DNA of 64,000 nt from Mammaliicoccus sp. Dog046. Its GTDB lineage: Bacteria; Bacillota; Bacilli; Staphylococcales; Staphylococcaceae. This document shows, in pieces, positions 9,548-20,064 of the stretch; positions within the stretch are counted from its first letter, which is position 1, and each line of letters begins with the position of its first letter. The position numbers were made by a program, and so were the translations under genes. The stretch spans positions 1,288,446-1,352,445 of the forward strand of contig NZ_CP120131.1 in NCBI RefSeq assembly GCF_034039665.1. Reading direction: 5' to 3'. The notes beneath the pieces are model-generated. The model worked only from the letters and a program-made list of their open reading frames with translations, made no database searches and was not told the origin of the DNA.

Positions 9548-11269
9548 TTGTCTAAAGATAATTTTAAAGACGAATTTGAAAAAAGTCGTCAACCGATAGG
9601 AAAACCTGAAGACAAGGTAAATGATGAAGTTAAAAACACCGAAGAGACAAACTTGAACAGTCAATCAAATCGGAAAGATTTAGAAGAAACAAAACAAGAT
9701 GATAAGCAAAGGAATAAGCAAGATCAACAGTATCCACCTAGAGGTGCTTTAAGAAGACAACGACGAAAAGAAGAAGCAAACAAGCAAAGAAAAGCACAAA
9801 CTAGTCCTGAAGATGTTAAAGAACCAAATAAAGAAACGAATGAAGTTGACAATAAGAATAATGATGTACAAGAAAAGGAACCGACTAAACAAGCGTCGGC
9901 ACCAATTACACCAGCTTCTTCAACTAAACATTCTAAAGAAACTAATCATGCTAAAGAAAATGATCAACATAAAAATAAAAAGCGTCGTAAAAAATCATTA
10001 ACTGATAAACCTGAAGAATATAATAAATCAGATAATGATTCTAATGGCAAAAAAGCCGCTGTTGCTGGAACTGCCGCAGCAGGTGCCGGTGCCGCTGGAC
10101 TAGCAGCATCAAAAAAAGGAAATAAAAATACTGATAACAATAAGCCAGATAACGCTGATCAGTCAAAAGACCAAGAGAACCAATCTAAAGATGGTTCTAA
10201 AGGTAAAAAAGCCGCTGTTGCCGGAACTGCTGCAGCCGGAGCAGGTGCAGCTGGATTAGCAGCATCGAAAAAAGGAGATAAAAATCCTGATAATAACAAG
10301 CAAGACAATTCTGATCAATCAAAAGACCAAGAGAACCAACCTAAAGATGGTTCTAAAGGTAAAAAAGCCGCTGTTGCTGGAACTGCTGCAGCCGGAGCAG
10401 GTGCAGCTGGATTAGCAGCATCGAAAAAAGGAAATAAGAATACTGATAACAATAAGCAAGATAAAAACGATAAATCAAGCCGTAAAAAAGGTGCAGCAGT
10501 TGCAAGTGGCGTTGGCGCTGCTGGTGTAGGAGCTGGAGCTGCTGGCGGTGGTACACCTCCAAGTGATGGAAATGGTAGCGGAAACGATGGCGATTCTAAT
10601 AAATTCAAGAAAGCAATCATTCCAATTATTGCAGCAATACTTATTTTAGGTGCTTTAGCATTATTCTTAGGTATGTATTTAAATGGTGCGAACAAAGATA
10701 ATGGAAAAGAACTTGCTGAAAAAACTGAACAAACAGATAGTGCTGCTAAGAAAAAAGCAGATGAACAAGCTGCAAAAGATAGAGAAAATAAAGAAAAAGA
10801 CAAAGCGCAAGAAGAGAAAGATAAAGCACAAGAACAAAAAGATAAACAAGCTAAAGAAGAACAAGACAAACAAAATAGTGAACAATCAGCGAATAATTCA
10901 ACTGATCAAAACACTACAGATAACGCGTCAACTGAAGATAATAGCCAAGCAACAAACCAAGATCAAGCTTCAACGCAAGATCAGAATACAAATCAAAATA
11001 GTAATACTTTACAAAGTGAAGACGTTCAAAACGCTGCTGAAGATGCTGCAAATAACCAAAGCAACCAATCAAGCGCAACTGATCAAAGTCAATCACAATC
11101 TCAAAATCAGTCACAGGAGTCTCATACTGTAACTGGTAAAGAGAATTTATATCGTATCGCAATTCAATACTATGGTAGTGGTTCACCAGAGAATGTAGAA
11201 AAAATCAGACAAGCAAATGGTATTTCTGGCAATGATATTTCACAAGGTCAGGATTTAGTAATACCATAG
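9548..11269 (+). CDS. ebpS: Elastin-binding protein EbpS with LysM domain
   Basis: This is the cell-surface protein EbpS, an integral membrane protein with its N-terminal part exposed. I place the start at TTG 9548, giving (M)[11 protein letters not shown] like S. aureus EbpS, six bases after GAGGTG; a GTG at 9539 would put the ribosome site inside the start. The N-terminal 160 residues are charged and Q/K rich. A threefold alanine-glycine repeat follows (residues about 167-300), then one membrane helix ([18 protein letters not shown]), a K/E/Q-rich linker and a C-terminal LysM domain ending GQDLVIP. Elastin binding is known for S. aureus and assumed here. Confidence 0.92.
   Translation: MSKDNFKDEFEKSRQPIGKPEDKVNDEVKNTEETNLNSQSNRKDLEETKQDDKQRNKQDQQYPPRGALRRQRRKEEANKQRKAQTSPEDVKEPNKETNEVDNKNNDVQEKEPTKQASAPITPASSTKHSKETNHAKENDQHKNKKRRKKSLTDKPEEYNKSDNDSNGKKAAVAGTAAAGAGAAGLAASKKGNKNTDNNKPDNADQSKDQENQSKDGSKGKKAAVAGTAAAGAGAAGLAASKKGDKNPDNNKQDNSDQSKDQENQPKDGSKGKKAAVAGTAAAGAGAAGLAASKKGNKNTDNNKQDKNDKSSRKKGAAVASGVGAAGVGAGAAGGGTPPSDGNGSGNDGDSNKFKKAIIPIIAAILILGALALFLGMYLNGANKDNGKELAEKTEQTDSAAKKKADEQAAKDRENKEKDKAQEEKDKAQEQKDKQAKEEQDKQNSEQSANNSTDQNTTDNASTEDNSQATNQDQASTQDQNTNQNSNTLQSEDVQNAAEDAANNQSNQSSATDQSQSQSQNQSQESHTVTGKENLYRIAIQYYGSGSPENVEKIRQANGISGNDISQGQDLVIP
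10046..10441 (+). repeat. Tandem 156-base repeat inside ebpS
   Basis: Three copies begin at 10046, 10202 and 10358 (52 codons each, the last one cut short). Each starts [20 protein letters not shown] and ends in a hydrophilic K/D/N/Q spacer with QSKDQENQ. Copies two and three are nearly identical at the DNA level. A fourth, degenerate alanine-glycine block follows at about 10480-10550. Confidence 0.9.
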
Positions 11270-11293
11270 ACATAAACAAAAGGGGATGGATTT

Positions 11294-11935
11294 ATGTATT
11301 TGACGAATATCATGATACCGAAAGAAAAGTGTTATATTGCAAATCCAAAAGACACTGTAGAATCTGCACTGGATAAACTAGAACATCACGGGATTGATGG
11401 TCTACCAGTCGTTCAAAATGGTAAATATATTGGAATGGTCACACGTTACAATATATTTAGACATTATTTCTTTAAGAAAGAAAATGTTTCGAGAGATGAA
11501 TTCGTCGAAGGCGCACTCATTGAAGAAATATTAACATTAGACTTATATTCTTTAAATGAAAATCTAGTTGTAGAAGAGTCATTGTTAAACTTACAAGACT
11601 TTCCTATAATCGCTGTTACAAATGATGAAAATGATTTTCTTGGTGTTGTGACGAGATATGATGTAATGGAACAGTTTAAATCCGCATTTGGTATGAAACA
11701 GAAAGGTGTAAGAATTGCAATCACATCTGTAGAGGCTGAAGGTCGTATTAAACGATTATCTAGTATCATTGCAAAGTACAAATTAAACACGATTTCTTTT
11801 GTTACATTTGATGAGACAGATAAAATGTATCGTCGAATGATCATTAAAGTAGCACCATCAAGTAATATTAAGAAATTCATTAAGTATTTATCTAAAAATG
11901 GTTTTAAAGTTCTAGATGTAAATGAAGAACAATAA
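11294..11935 (+). CDS. Tandem CBS-domain protein (AcuB-like)
   Basis: The protein has 213 residues with two CBS motifs (residues about 5-60 and 78-135, including GIDGLPVV and DFLGVVTRYDVM). A C-terminal domain of about 65 residues follows (VRIAITSVEAEGRIKRLSSIIAKY) that looks like an ACT-type fold. CBS pairs usually bind adenine nucleotides and regulate a partner activity; no partner is visible. The ATG follows AAGGGGATG. It is downstream of ebpS by 24 bases and ends at a strong terminator, so it is probably co-transcribed with ebpS. Confidence 0.8.
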   Translation: MYLTNIMIPKEKCYIANPKDTVESALDKLEHHGIDGLPVVQNGKYIGMVTRYNIFRHYFFKKENVSRDEFVEGALIEEILTLDLYSLNENLVVEESLLNLQDFPIIAVTNDENDFLGVVTRYDVMEQFKSAFGMKQKGVRIAITSVEAEGRIKRLSSIIAKYKLNTISFVTFDETDKMYRRMIIKVAPSSNIKKFIKYLSKNGFKVLDVNEEQ

Positions 11936-11941
11936 AATAAA

Positions 11942-11980
11942 AAAACAGCATGCTATATTAATATAGCATGCTGTTTTTTT
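11942..11980 (+). terminator. Terminator after the CBS-domain gene
   Basis: A near-perfect palindrome with arms AACAGCATGCTATAT and its complement is followed by TTTTTTT. Confidence 0.9.
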
Positions 11981-12023
11981 ATGTATTTATGTACAATTAA
12001 AGCAAAGTCATGTTTTCAATTCG

Positions 12024-12052
12024 TTTTACTATTTAATATTTCTTGATATAAT
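12024..12052 (+). promoter_or_regulatory. Candidate sigma-A promoter of ypdA
   Basis: A -35-like TTTTAC (12024-12029) and a perfect -10 TATAAT (12047-12052) are separated by 17 bases, about 30 bases before the ypdA start codon. Confidence 0.55.
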
Positions 12053-12081
12053 GATTGAGGATATTATAAGGAGTGAACGTT

Positions 12082-13068
12082 ATGCAAGAATTTGAAAGTC
12101 TAATCATCGGTGGCGGACCATGTGGATTAAGTGCCGCAATTGAACAAAAACGAAAAGGTATTCAAACAGTAGTAATTGAAAAAGGTAATGTCGTTGATGC
12201 GATATATAATTATCCGACGCACCAGACATTTTTCTCTTCAAGCGATAAGCTTGGTATAGGTGATGTTCCTTTTATTGTTGAAGATTTGAAACCGAAAAGA
12301 AATCAAGCACTTGTATATTATAGAGAAGTAGTGAAACATCATCAGTTAGATATACGTACTTTTGAAGAAGTATTAACAGTAAAAAAAGTAGATAATAGAT
12401 TTCTCGTTTCAACTACTAAACAAACATATAAAGTTAGATTCTTAACGATTGCTACGGGTTACTACGGTCAACCAAACAAGCTAGAAGTCGAAGGACAAGA
12501 ACTTAGTAAAGTCATGCACTATTTTAAAGAAGCGCATCCATATTTCAATCAAAATGTCGTTATTATCGGCGGGAAGAACTCCGCAGTAGATGCAGCGATA
12601 GAATTAGAAAAAGCCGGGGCGAATGTAACGGTACTTTATAGAGGGTCTGAATATTCTAAGAGTATTAAACCATGGATTCTACCAAACTTCGAATCTCTTG
12701 CGAAACACGAGAAGATTTCAATGCACTTTAACAGTGAAGTAGAACGTATTGATGAAGATACATTAACATTTAGTAAAAACGGTCAATCTTATACCATTAA
12801 AAATGATTTTGTATTCGCAATGATTGGATATCATCCTGATTATCAATTTTTAGAATCATGTGGTGTAGAAACAATCACTAATGAATTTGGCACAGCGCCG
12901 TCATTTAATAAGGATACAATGGAATCTAATGTGGACAATTTATATATTGCCGGAGTAATCGCAGCAGGTAATGATGCGAATACAATATTTATTGAGAATG
13001 GCAAGTTTCACGGTGGAACAATTGCACAAGATATCGAACGTAAAAAGCAAACACCTTTAGAATCATAA
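12082..13068 (+). CDS. ypdA: Bacillithiol disulfide reductase YpdA (Bdr)
   Basis: YpdA is an FAD/NADPH-dependent reductase that regenerates bacillithiol from its disulfide. The ATG at 12082 is set eight bases after AAGGAG and yields 328 residues. It places the cysteine of GGGPCG at residue 14, the position reported as essential in S. aureus YpdA; a GTG nine bases upstream overlaps the ribosome site. A second dinucleotide fold is seen at VVIIGGKNSAVDAA. bshA, the first enzyme of bacillithiol synthesis, is at 31.5 kb in the same window. The gene is monocistronic between two terminators. Confidence 0.93.
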   Translation: MQEFESLIIGGGPCGLSAAIEQKRKGIQTVVIEKGNVVDAIYNYPTHQTFFSSSDKLGIGDVPFIVEDLKPKRNQALVYYREVVKHHQLDIRTFEEVLTVKKVDNRFLVSTTKQTYKVRFLTIATGYYGQPNKLEVEGQELSKVMHYFKEAHPYFNQNVVIIGGKNSAVDAAIELEKAGANVTVLYRGSEYSKSIKPWILPNFESLAKHEKISMHFNSEVERIDEDTLTFSKNGQSYTIKNDFVFAMIGYHPDYQFLESCGVETITNEFGTAPSFNKDTMESNVDNLYIAGVIAAGNDANTIFIENGKFHGGTIAQDIERKKQTPLES

Positions 13069-13071
13069 TTA

Positions 13072-13113
13072 AAAACCTTATTTGTTGATCAATATCAACA
13101 AATAAGGTTTTTT
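13072..13113. terminator. Bidirectional terminator between ypdA and ansA
   Basis: A long perfect stem (AAAACCTTATTTGTTGAT and its complement, 4-base loop) has a T run on the plus strand and an A run on the other side. It can therefore end both convergent genes. Confidence 0.88.
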
Positions 13114-13116
13114 GAA

Positions 13117-14085
13117 TTAAGCAAAATATTTAATTAATCCTTCTTTGTTTAAATGATTACTTAGTCCTACTAATAGTTTTAGTCGTGCTTTTTGACCATT
13201 TAAACCATTAGATAAGATAATCCCCATTTGTTGTAACTGATATCCGCCACCGTCATAGGCATATGTACCTTCTACAACGCCATTAAATGATCTTGAGACC
13301 ATAACTACAGGTATTTGCGCCGTTAGTACATTATTGATACCCTCTAAAGCTGTTGGAGGCATGTTACCTTGTCCAAGTGCTTCTATGATGACGCCATCAT
13401 ATTGTTGTTCTACTAAGAAATTGAAAATGTCACTAGATAAATCCATATGTGCTTTTATAATCGCAATTTTAATTGAAGGATCAATTTCTGGTAATTTACG
13501 ATTATGGAAAGGCTGATGATGGAACGTAACATTAGTTTTCGTAACACTGCCTATTGGTCCATAATTTGGACTTTGGAAGGTACTTGTATTTGAAGTATGT
13601 GTTTTAGTAACATTCTTCGCTGTGTGAATCTCATCATTAAATACAACCATGACACCCTTGTTTTTCGCATCTTCGGATGAAGCAACCTTAAGTGCGGAAA
13701 CATAGTTGTATAAGCCATCAGAACCAATTTCATTTGAAGAACGCATTGCACCAGTTAAAATGATTGGCAATTCTGTATCTAGCGTTAAATCTAGCAAATA
13801 TGCTGTTTCTTCTAATGTGTCTGTACCATGTGTAATTACGAAGGCATCATATTCATTATTTTCGATAGATTGGCTAATAATGTCTTTTAATTTGATGATA
13901 TATTCATTGTTCATATGTGGAGAAGGTACTTGAAATGGATTAATTTCGGTAATATCCCCTAAAGATTGAATGAATGCTTGATGTCTGTACATTGGATGTT
14001 CTTCATTTGTTTCTACTTTACCTGTATCTTTGTCTTCTGACATACTGATTGTGCCACCTGTATGTATCACTAATATTCTCTTCAT
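13117..14085 (-). CDS. ansA: L-asparaginase, type I-like
   Basis: This enzyme hydrolyses L-asparagine to aspartate and ammonia. The two active-site threonine motifs are visible: HTGGTISM at residues about 8-15 and THGTDTLEETAY near residue 85-96. The start is the ATG at 14085, after AGGAGGAAAGA, giving 322 residues (MKRILVIHTGG); a longer frame to 14145 lacks a ribosome site. No signal peptide is present, so it is cytoplasmic. It is divergent from cmk and convergent with ypdA. Confidence 0.93.
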   Translation of the reverse strand: MKRILVIHTGGTISMSEDKDTGKVETNEEHPMYRHQAFIQSLGDITEINPFQVPSPHMNNEYIIKLKDIISQSIENNEYDAFVITHGTDTLEETAYLLDLTLDTELPIILTGAMRSSNEIGSDGLYNYVSALKVASSEDAKNKGVMVVFNDEIHTAKNVTKTHTSNTSTFQSPNYGPIGSVTKTNVTFHHQPFHNRKLPEIDPSIKIAIIKAHMDLSSDIFNFLVEQQYDGVIIEALGQGNMPPTALEGINNVLTAQIPVVMVSRSFNGVVEGTYAYDGGGYQLQQMGIILSNGLNGQKARLKLLVGLSNHLNKEGLIKYFA

Positions 14086-14138
14086 TTCTTTCCTCCTATT
14101 CATATGTTTATAATTTATGATAAAATATATAAGATTAA

Positions 14139-14813
<675 letters not shown>

Positions 14814-14835
14814 ATAGTACGAATTTCTTGACAAT

Positions 14836-14858
14836 TTAGCTTCTTTATAAGAAGTTAA
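14836..14858 (+). other. Hairpin between cmk and rpsA
   Basis: A ten-pair RNA stem (UUAGCUUCUU with AAGAAGUUAA, one G-U pair) has a three-base loop. It is not followed by a U tract, so it is not an obvious terminator. It lies about 20 bases before the rpsA ribosome site. Confidence 0.5.
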
Positions 14859-14891
14859 TAATATGAAATTTATTTAAAGGAGGCAATTTTG

Positions 14892-16052
14892 ATGACGGAA
14901 GAATTCAACGAATCCATGATAAATGAAGTGCAAGAAGGTGACAAAGTAAAAGGTACTGTGCAACAAATAGAAGATAAGCACGTAGTGGTGCACATAGTAG
15001 GTGGTAAATTTGATGGCATCATACCAATTAGCCAACTGTCAACTCAACACATCGAAACAGCTAATGAAGTCGTCAATATTGGTGACGAAATAGAAGCCTT
15101 TGTAACAAAAATAGAACAAAACGAAGAAAGTGGTCACTATATACTTTCTAAACGTCAATTAGATGAAAATCTATCATATGAAAAATTACAAGAAATATTA
15201 GAAAAAGATGAAGTCATTAGTGCTGAAGTAACTGAAGTAGTTAAAGGCGGTTTAGTTGTTGATGCTGGTATACGCGGATTTATTCCTGCGTCTTTAATCT
15301 CAGTAAATTATATAGATGATTTCTCTGATTACTTAGGTAAAGTGTTAGATCTTAAAGTTGAAGAATTAGATCAAACAAACAATCGAGTAATTTTAAGTCA
15401 TAAAAAAGTAGAACAAGAAGCATTAAGTTCTAAAAAAGAAGAATTATTAAATAACATTTCTCAAGGAGATGTGTTAGAAGGTAAAGTCGCACGTTTAGCA
15501 AACTTCGGTGCATTTATTGATTTAGGTGGCGTAGATGGTTTAGTACATGTTTCTGAAATTTCTCACGATCATGTGAAGACACCTGAAGAAGTTGTTAAAG
15601 TCGGCGATAAAGTTAAAGTTAAAGTGCGCGCAGTTGATAGAGAAGCTGAACGTATTTCATTATCAATAAAGGATACTTTACCAAGTCCATTTGAACAAAT
15701 TGATTCACAATTTAATGTTGGTGACATTGTTCCAGGTAAAGTAGTACGATTAGCACAATTCGGTGCATTTGTAGAAATCGCAAACGGTATTCAAGGTTTA
15801 GTGCATATTTCACAAATTAGCCATGAGCATATTGGTAACCCTGAAGAAGTTTTAGAAAAAGGTCAAGACGTACAAGTTAAAATATTAGCAATTGATAAAG
15901 ATGATCAACGTGTTTCATTATCAATAAAAGATACAATCGAACAAGAAAATGATTATGATGAATCATACTTAAATCAAGAAGACAATGATGAAGATAATCC
16001 AACTTTAGGTGATGTATTTGGAGATAAATTAAAAGACTTTAAATTAAAGTAA
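14892..16052 (+). CDS. rpsA: S1-domain RNA-binding protein (ribosomal protein S1 homologue)
   Basis: This protein has four S1 repeats: residues about 16-86, 102-168, 188-257 and 272-343. The later ones carry the typical GKVARLANFGAFIDLGG and GKVVRLAQFGAFVEI cores with the VHVSEISH / VHISQISH signature. The 386-residue length is the short Firmicute form, whose exact ribosomal role is debated. I use the ATG at 14892, seven bases after AAAGGAGG, rather than the TTG three bases upstream. The tail is acidic (YDESYLNQEDNDEDN). It follows cmk by 78 bases. Confidence 0.94.
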   Translation: MTEEFNESMINEVQEGDKVKGTVQQIEDKHVVVHIVGGKFDGIIPISQLSTQHIETANEVVNIGDEIEAFVTKIEQNEESGHYILSKRQLDENLSYEKLQEILEKDEVISAEVTEVVKGGLVVDAGIRGFIPASLISVNYIDDFSDYLGKVLDLKVEELDQTNNRVILSHKKVEQEALSSKKEELLNNISQGDVLEGKVARLANFGAFIDLGGVDGLVHVSEISHDHVKTPEEVVKVGDKVKVKVRAVDREAERISLSIKDTLPSPFEQIDSQFNVGDIVPGKVVRLAQFGAFVEIANGIQGLVHISQISHEHIGNPEEVLEKGQDVQVKILAIDKDDQRVSLSIKDTIEQENDYDESYLNQEDNDEDNPTLGDVFGDKLKDFKLK

Positions 16053-16093
16053 TTTAAAAATATTAAACCTGAGATATAACTTGCTCAATTATC

Positions 16094-16143
16094 AAACAGC
16101 TCTCATTATAAAGGTGAATCCTAATAATGAAAGCTGTTTTTAT
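16094..16143 (+). terminator. Terminator after rpsA
   Basis: AAACAGCT and TCATTAT (16094-16109) pair with ATAATGA and AGCTGTTT (16124-16139), with one internal mismatch, followed by TTTAT. Confidence 0.8.
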
Positions 16144-16234
16144 TTGAAATGTAATACAGTCCTTTTAATTTCATAGGCTAATCAGTGATGTTATGTTAAA
16201 ATAAAAAAGATTATGAATGAGAGGAAGACGGTTT

Positions 16235-17545
16235 ATGACGAAACCCATTATAGCAATTGTAGGTAAGCCTAATGTAGGGAAATCTACAATTTTTAATAGA
16301 ATTATTGGTGAACGCGTATCAATAGTTGAAGATACACCAGGTATAACAAGAGATAGAATATATTCAAGTGGTGAATGGTTAACACATGATTTTAATTTAA
16401 TTGATACAGGTGGTATTGATTTAGGAGATGAACCATTCCAACAACAAATTAGAGCACAAGCAGAAGTAGCCATTGATGAAGCGGATGTTATTATCTTTAT
16501 GGCTAACGGTAGAGAAGGTGTAACGCAAGCAGATGAAATGGTTGCGAAAATACTATACAAATCTAATAAACCTGTCGTACTAGCTGTAAATAAAATCGAC
16601 AATCCTGAAATGAGAAGTGAAATTTATGATTTCTATTCATTAGGATTCGGTGAACCATTCCCTATCTCGGGATCACATGGTTTAGGACTTGGAGATTTAT
16701 TAGACGAAGCTGCAAAACATTTTCCTGAAGATGACGAACCTGATTACGATGACGAAACAATTAGATTATCTCTAATAGGTAGACCAAACGTTGGTAAATC
16801 AAGTTTAATCAATGCCATTTTAGGTGAAGATAGAGTCATTGTTTCACCAATAGCAGGAACAACAAGAGATGCAATTGATACACTATATACTTATGACGAA
16901 CAAGAATATGTGATGATTGATACTGCTGGTATGCGTAAGAAAGGTAAAGTTTATGAAAGCACTGAAAAATATTCAGTCTTAAGAGCTTTAAAAGCAATCG
17001 AAAGATCAAATGTTGTACTTGTCGTGATTGATGCTGAAGAAGGTATCATCGAACAAGACAAAAAGGTTGCCGGATATGCTCATGAAGCAGGTAAAGCAAT
17101 TATTATTGTCGTGAATAAGTGGGATACAGTAGAAAAAGATTCTAAGACAATGAAGAAATTCGAAGAAAAAGTTCGAGATAACTTCCAATTCTTAGACTAT
17201 GCGCCAATCGCATTTGTTTCAGCATTAGAAAAATCACGTTTAAAAACATTATTCCCATTAATCACAATGGCGAATGAAAACCATAGAAAACGTGTTCAAA
17301 GCTCAACATTAAATGAAGTTATTACAGATGCAGTAGCTATGAATCCGACACCAACTAGTAATGGTCAACGATTAAACATTTTCTATGCAACTCAAGTTGC
17401 TATACAGCCTCCTACATTTGTAGTGTTTGTAAATGATGTAGAACTAATGCATTTCTCATATAAACGTTTCTTAGAAAACAGAATAAGAGATGCATTCGGA
17501 TTTGAAGGTACGCCTGTTCATTTAATTTCAAGAAAAAGAAACTAA
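16235..17545 (+). CDS. der: Ribosome-assembly GTPase Der (EngA)
   Basis: Der is an essential GTPase with two tandem G domains that acts in 50S subunit maturation. The first P-loop is GKPNVGKST (residues about 10-18) and the second is GRPNVGKSS (about 183-191). Switch motifs DTPGITRDR and [10 protein letters not shown] and NKxD motifs (NKID, NKWD) are present, followed by a C-terminal KH-like domain. The ATG at 16235 follows GAGAGGAAG and gives 436 residues, the length of S. aureus Der; an in-frame ATG at 16217 lies upstream of the ribosome site. Confidence 0.97.
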   Translation: MTKPIIAIVGKPNVGKSTIFNRIIGERVSIVEDTPGITRDRIYSSGEWLTHDFNLIDTGGIDLGDEPFQQQIRAQAEVAIDEADVIIFMANGREGVTQADEMVAKILYKSNKPVVLAVNKIDNPEMRSEIYDFYSLGFGEPFPISGSHGLGLGDLLDEAAKHFPEDDEPDYDDETIRLSLIGRPNVGKSSLINAILGEDRVIVSPIAGTTRDAIDTLYTYDEQEYVMIDTAGMRKKGKVYESTEKYSVLRALKAIERSNVVLVVIDAEEGIIEQDKKVAGYAHEAGKAIIIVVNKWDTVEKDSKTMKKFEEKVRDNFQFLDYAPIAFVSALEKSRLKTLFPLITMANENHRKRVQSSTLNEVITDAVAMNPTPTSNGQRLNIFYATQVAIQPPTFVVFVNDVELMHFSYKRFLENRIRDAFGFEGTPVHLISRKRN

Positions 17546-17564
17546 TTGCAAAGGAATGATGACA

Positions 17565-18569
17565 ATGACAAATATAACGGTGTTTGGTACAGGAAGTTGG
17601 GGTACTGCTTTAGCAAATGTGTTAGCAGATAACCAACATAGTGTATTAATGTGGGGTAAAACTGAAGAAACAATTAATGATATTAATAACAATCATATGA
17701 ATAGTAAATACTTAAAGGATATCGTTTTTAATGAAAACATAAAAGCAACGACAGAGTTGAAAGACGCTGTACATCATGCTTCTATATACATTATTGCCGT
17801 ACCTACAAAAGCAATTCGTGAAGTAACTGAAAACATTAACCAAATTGCTTATGGTAAAAAAGTATTTATTCATGTTTCTAAAGGAATTGAACCAGGCACA
17901 TTCAAACGTATCTCTGAAATGATTGATGAGTCTATTGATTCTAAAATTAATGGAGGTATTGCCGTATTATCAGGTCCAAGTCATGCTGAAGAAGTTGCCA
18001 TTAAACATCCAACTACTGTTTCAGTTTCTTCTGTGAATAATGAAGTAGCAAAACTTGCACAAGACTTATTTATGACTGATTATTTCCGTGTATATACTAA
18101 TAATGATTTAGTTGGTATTGAAATCGGTGGTGCCCTTAAAAATATTATCGCACTTGCTGCTGGTATTACTGATGGTATTGGCTATGGAGATAATGCTAAA
18201 GCAGCGTTAATTACTAGAGGTTTAGCTGAAATTACACGTTTAGGTGTAAAAATGGGTGCAGATCCAATGACATTCCTAGGTCTTGGTGGAATAGGTGACT
18301 TAATCGTAACTTGTACATCTGTTCATTCACGAAATTGGAAATGTGGAAATATGTTAGGTCAAGGGGCGACTTTAGACGAAGCATTAGAAGAAATGAACAT
18401 GATTGTTGAAGGTGTAAGAACGACAGAAGCAGCATACAACTTAGCAAAAGAATATGATGTAGAAATGCCAATTACATCTAGCTTATATAGAGTGTTATTC
18501 GAAGATTATCCTGTTTCTGAAGGTGTTAAAGAACTAATGGAAAGAGACAAAAAGTCAGAGAATATTTAA
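17565..18569 (+). CDS. gpsA: NAD(P)H-dependent glycerol-3-phosphate dehydrogenase
   Basis: GpsA reduces dihydroxyacetone phosphate to sn-glycerol 3-phosphate for phospholipid synthesis. The nucleotide fold [10 protein letters not shown] starts at residue 7. Family blocks [11 protein letters not shown], the [13 protein letters not shown] segment containing the catalytic lysine, and [12 protein letters not shown] follow. Three in-frame ATGs lie at 17556, 17559 and 17565; AAGGA at 17551-17555 favours the last, giving 334 residues starting MTNITVFG like S. aureus. It lies 19 bases behind der. Confidence 0.96.
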   Translation: MTNITVFGTGSWGTALANVLADNQHSVLMWGKTEETINDINNNHMNSKYLKDIVFNENIKATTELKDAVHHASIYIIAVPTKAIREVTENINQIAYGKKVFIHVSKGIEPGTFKRISEMIDESIDSKINGGIAVLSGPSHAEEVAIKHPTTVSVSSVNNEVAKLAQDLFMTDYFRVYTNNDLVGIEIGGALKNIIALAAGITDGIGYGDNAKAALITRGLAEITRLGVKMGADPMTFLGLGGIGDLIVTCTSVHSRNWKCGNMLGQGATLDEALEEMNMIVEGVRTTEAAYNLAKEYDVEMPITSSLYRVLFEDYPVSEGVKELMERDKKSENI

Positions 18570-18586
18570 GCAAGAGGGGTATTTAA

Positions 18587-18793
18587 ATGTTTGATATTTC
18601 AAGAATGGATTTAATGTGGGTATCATTTTATTCAATTGGATTTATGATATTAGCCATGATACTCGTTTATTTATCAAGATTTAAATTAAAAAACAGAATA
18701 CTAAGTAGTATAACTATGGTACTTGCTGTTATTTCATTAATAGCAGCTGGTATCTTTATGATTGTCGTATTAGGTGGTTCAAGTCATGCTTAA
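18587..18793 (+). CDS. Small two-helix membrane protein (DUF2768, YphE-like)
   Basis: This 68-residue protein has two hydrophobic helices (about 8-28 and 40-63) separated by a short basic stretch (RFKLKNR). It occupies the position of B. subtilis yphE, between gpsA and a lipoprotein gene, and matches that family in size and topology. The function is unknown. Its 3' end overlaps the next gene by eight bases. The ATG follows AGAGGGG. Confidence 0.8.
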   Translation: MFDISRMDLMWVSFYSIGFMILAMILVYLSRFKLKNRILSSITMVLAVISLIAAGIFMIVVLGGSSHA

Positions 18794-19511
18794 ATATAAG
18801 AAGATAATATCACTCATTATAATATGTACGACTTTCCTAAGTGCCTGTGCTTTTCCTGATAAAGAAAAGGCGGAAAATCAAGTACCTGCTAAAGATCAAC
18901 TTAACATGGTTCAAACCGCAGTTGATGAATACCATAAGTCAAACCAAGGTTTGTTGCCAATAAAAGAACGAAATGATAGTTATTCAATTTATTTAAAACA
19001 CCCTGTAGATTTTAATAAATTAAAACCGAAATTTTTATCTCAATTGCCTGGCAATTCATTTGAAAATGGTGGCATTTATCAATATGTCATTATGAATGTA
19101 GATAAAGATCCAACCGTGAATTTAATTGATTTAAGAACTTCAGAAGTTTTAAAAGATATTAGAATACGTATAGACGCAAGTGGAAAACCATTACAACTTG
19201 GTAAGAAAGTCGCGCCTAATGTATACGAAATTGAATATAAGAAATATGGTTTCAAGAAAAAACCAACAGTTCCAAGTCCATATAGTAACGAACGCCTACC
19301 AGTATATATGAATGGTGGTAATGACTTTGTCATTGATTATCGATTGGACTTAGCAAAAGCAATTAAAAAGGAAAAAAATCTTCCGAAGCCTGGAACGGAT
19401 ATTCGATACTTATTGTATAAGGATTCTCCAATATTGCCGGCTTATTCACCTGAATTTACAATTAATGACAAAAATGAACCTATTTTTAAATCAAAAGTGA
19501 AAAAATATTAA
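18786..19511 (+). CDS. Lipoprotein of unknown function (YphF-like)
   Basis: The protein starts with a basic N-terminus, a hydrophobic stretch and the lipobox LSAC, so it should be lipidated and held on the outer face of the membrane. The mature part has about 220 residues with no recognised catalytic motif; it contains VYEIEYKKYGFKKKP near the middle and SPILPAYSPEF near the end. The ATG at 18786 overlaps the previous gene and is preferred over a GTG at 18774. It has the position of B. subtilis yphF. I do not know its role. Confidence 0.78.
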   Translation: MLKYKKIISLIIICTTFLSACAFPDKEKAENQVPAKDQLNMVQTAVDEYHKSNQGLLPIKERNDSYSIYLKHPVDFNKLKPKFLSQLPGNSFENGGIYQYVIMNVDKDPTVNLIDLRTSEVLKDIRIRIDASGKPLQLGKKVAPNVYEIEYKKYGFKKKPTVPSPYSNERLPVYMNGGNDFVIDYRLDLAKAIKKEKNLPKPGTDIRYLLYKDSPILPAYSPEFTINDKNEPIFKSKVKKY

Positions 19512-19638
19512 TAAAAATAGAGAAAATGCTGATTTATGGCCTTTAAATCGTTGCAGTGACAGTAGTTGTTGTGTTAAAGTCTTATCATAATGGTATTTAT
19601 ACATATCATTAGATAACCTTTTGGGAGGTGAAATTGAA

Positions 19639-19911
19639 ATGAACAAAACAGAATTAATCAATTCAGTAAGTGAGAAAGCTAATTTAACTAAAAAAGAAGC
19701 CGGTCTTGCTGTAGACGCAGTGTTCGAATCAATTCAAAAATCTTTATCTGACGGTGAAAAAGTTCAACTAATTGGTTTCGGTAACTTCGAAGTACGCGAA
19801 AGAGCTGCTCGTAAAGGACGTAACCCACAAACTGGTAAAGAGATTGATATCCCTGCAAGCAAAGTTCCAGCTTTTAAAGCAGGTAAAGCATTAAAAGATG
19901 CTGTTAAATAA
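19639..19911 (+). CDS. hup: DNA-binding protein HU
   Basis: HU is a 90-residue dimeric histone-like protein that bends and compacts DNA. The signature [20 protein letters not shown] is present, with the DNA-contacting arm containing RNPQTGKEI. The start is the ATG at 19639, eight bases after GGGAGGTG; an upstream frame from 19621 would begin in the ribosome site. It is transcribed alone and ends in a strong terminator. The order gpsA-...-hup-hepS matches Bacillus. Confidence 0.97.
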   Translation: MNKTELINSVSEKANLTKKEAGLAVDAVFESIQKSLSDGEKVQLIGFGNFEVRERAARKGRNPQTGKEIDIPASKVPAFKAGKALKDAVK

Positions 19912-19940
19912 TTAAACGCATCAATGCCTTTCTAAAAGGC

Positions 19941-19985
19941 AAAGACTGTCAATAAGGTCATTGGACTTTATTGACAGTCTTTTTT
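19941..19985 (+). terminator. Terminator of hup
   Basis: AAGACTGTCAATAA pairs with TTATTGACAGTCTT and is followed by TTTTTAT. Confidence 0.9.
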
Positions 19986-20064
19986 ATATGTTTTGTTAAC
20001 TCTGCATTTTCATTTCATATCACTTAGTGTTAAGATATATAGGTGATAATATTGAGGTGATAAG

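Noticed and set aside
10315-10885. Minus-strand alanine/serine/phenylalanine-rich frames opposite ebpS
   Set aside because: They are shadows of the repetitive, low-complexity ebpS coding region. EbpS itself has clear homology at both ends.
14828-14833. TTGACA as a -35 for a separate rpsA promoter
   Set aside because: No -10 hexamer occurs 16-19 bases downstream. The rpsA gene is more likely read from cmk, or from a promoter I cannot see.
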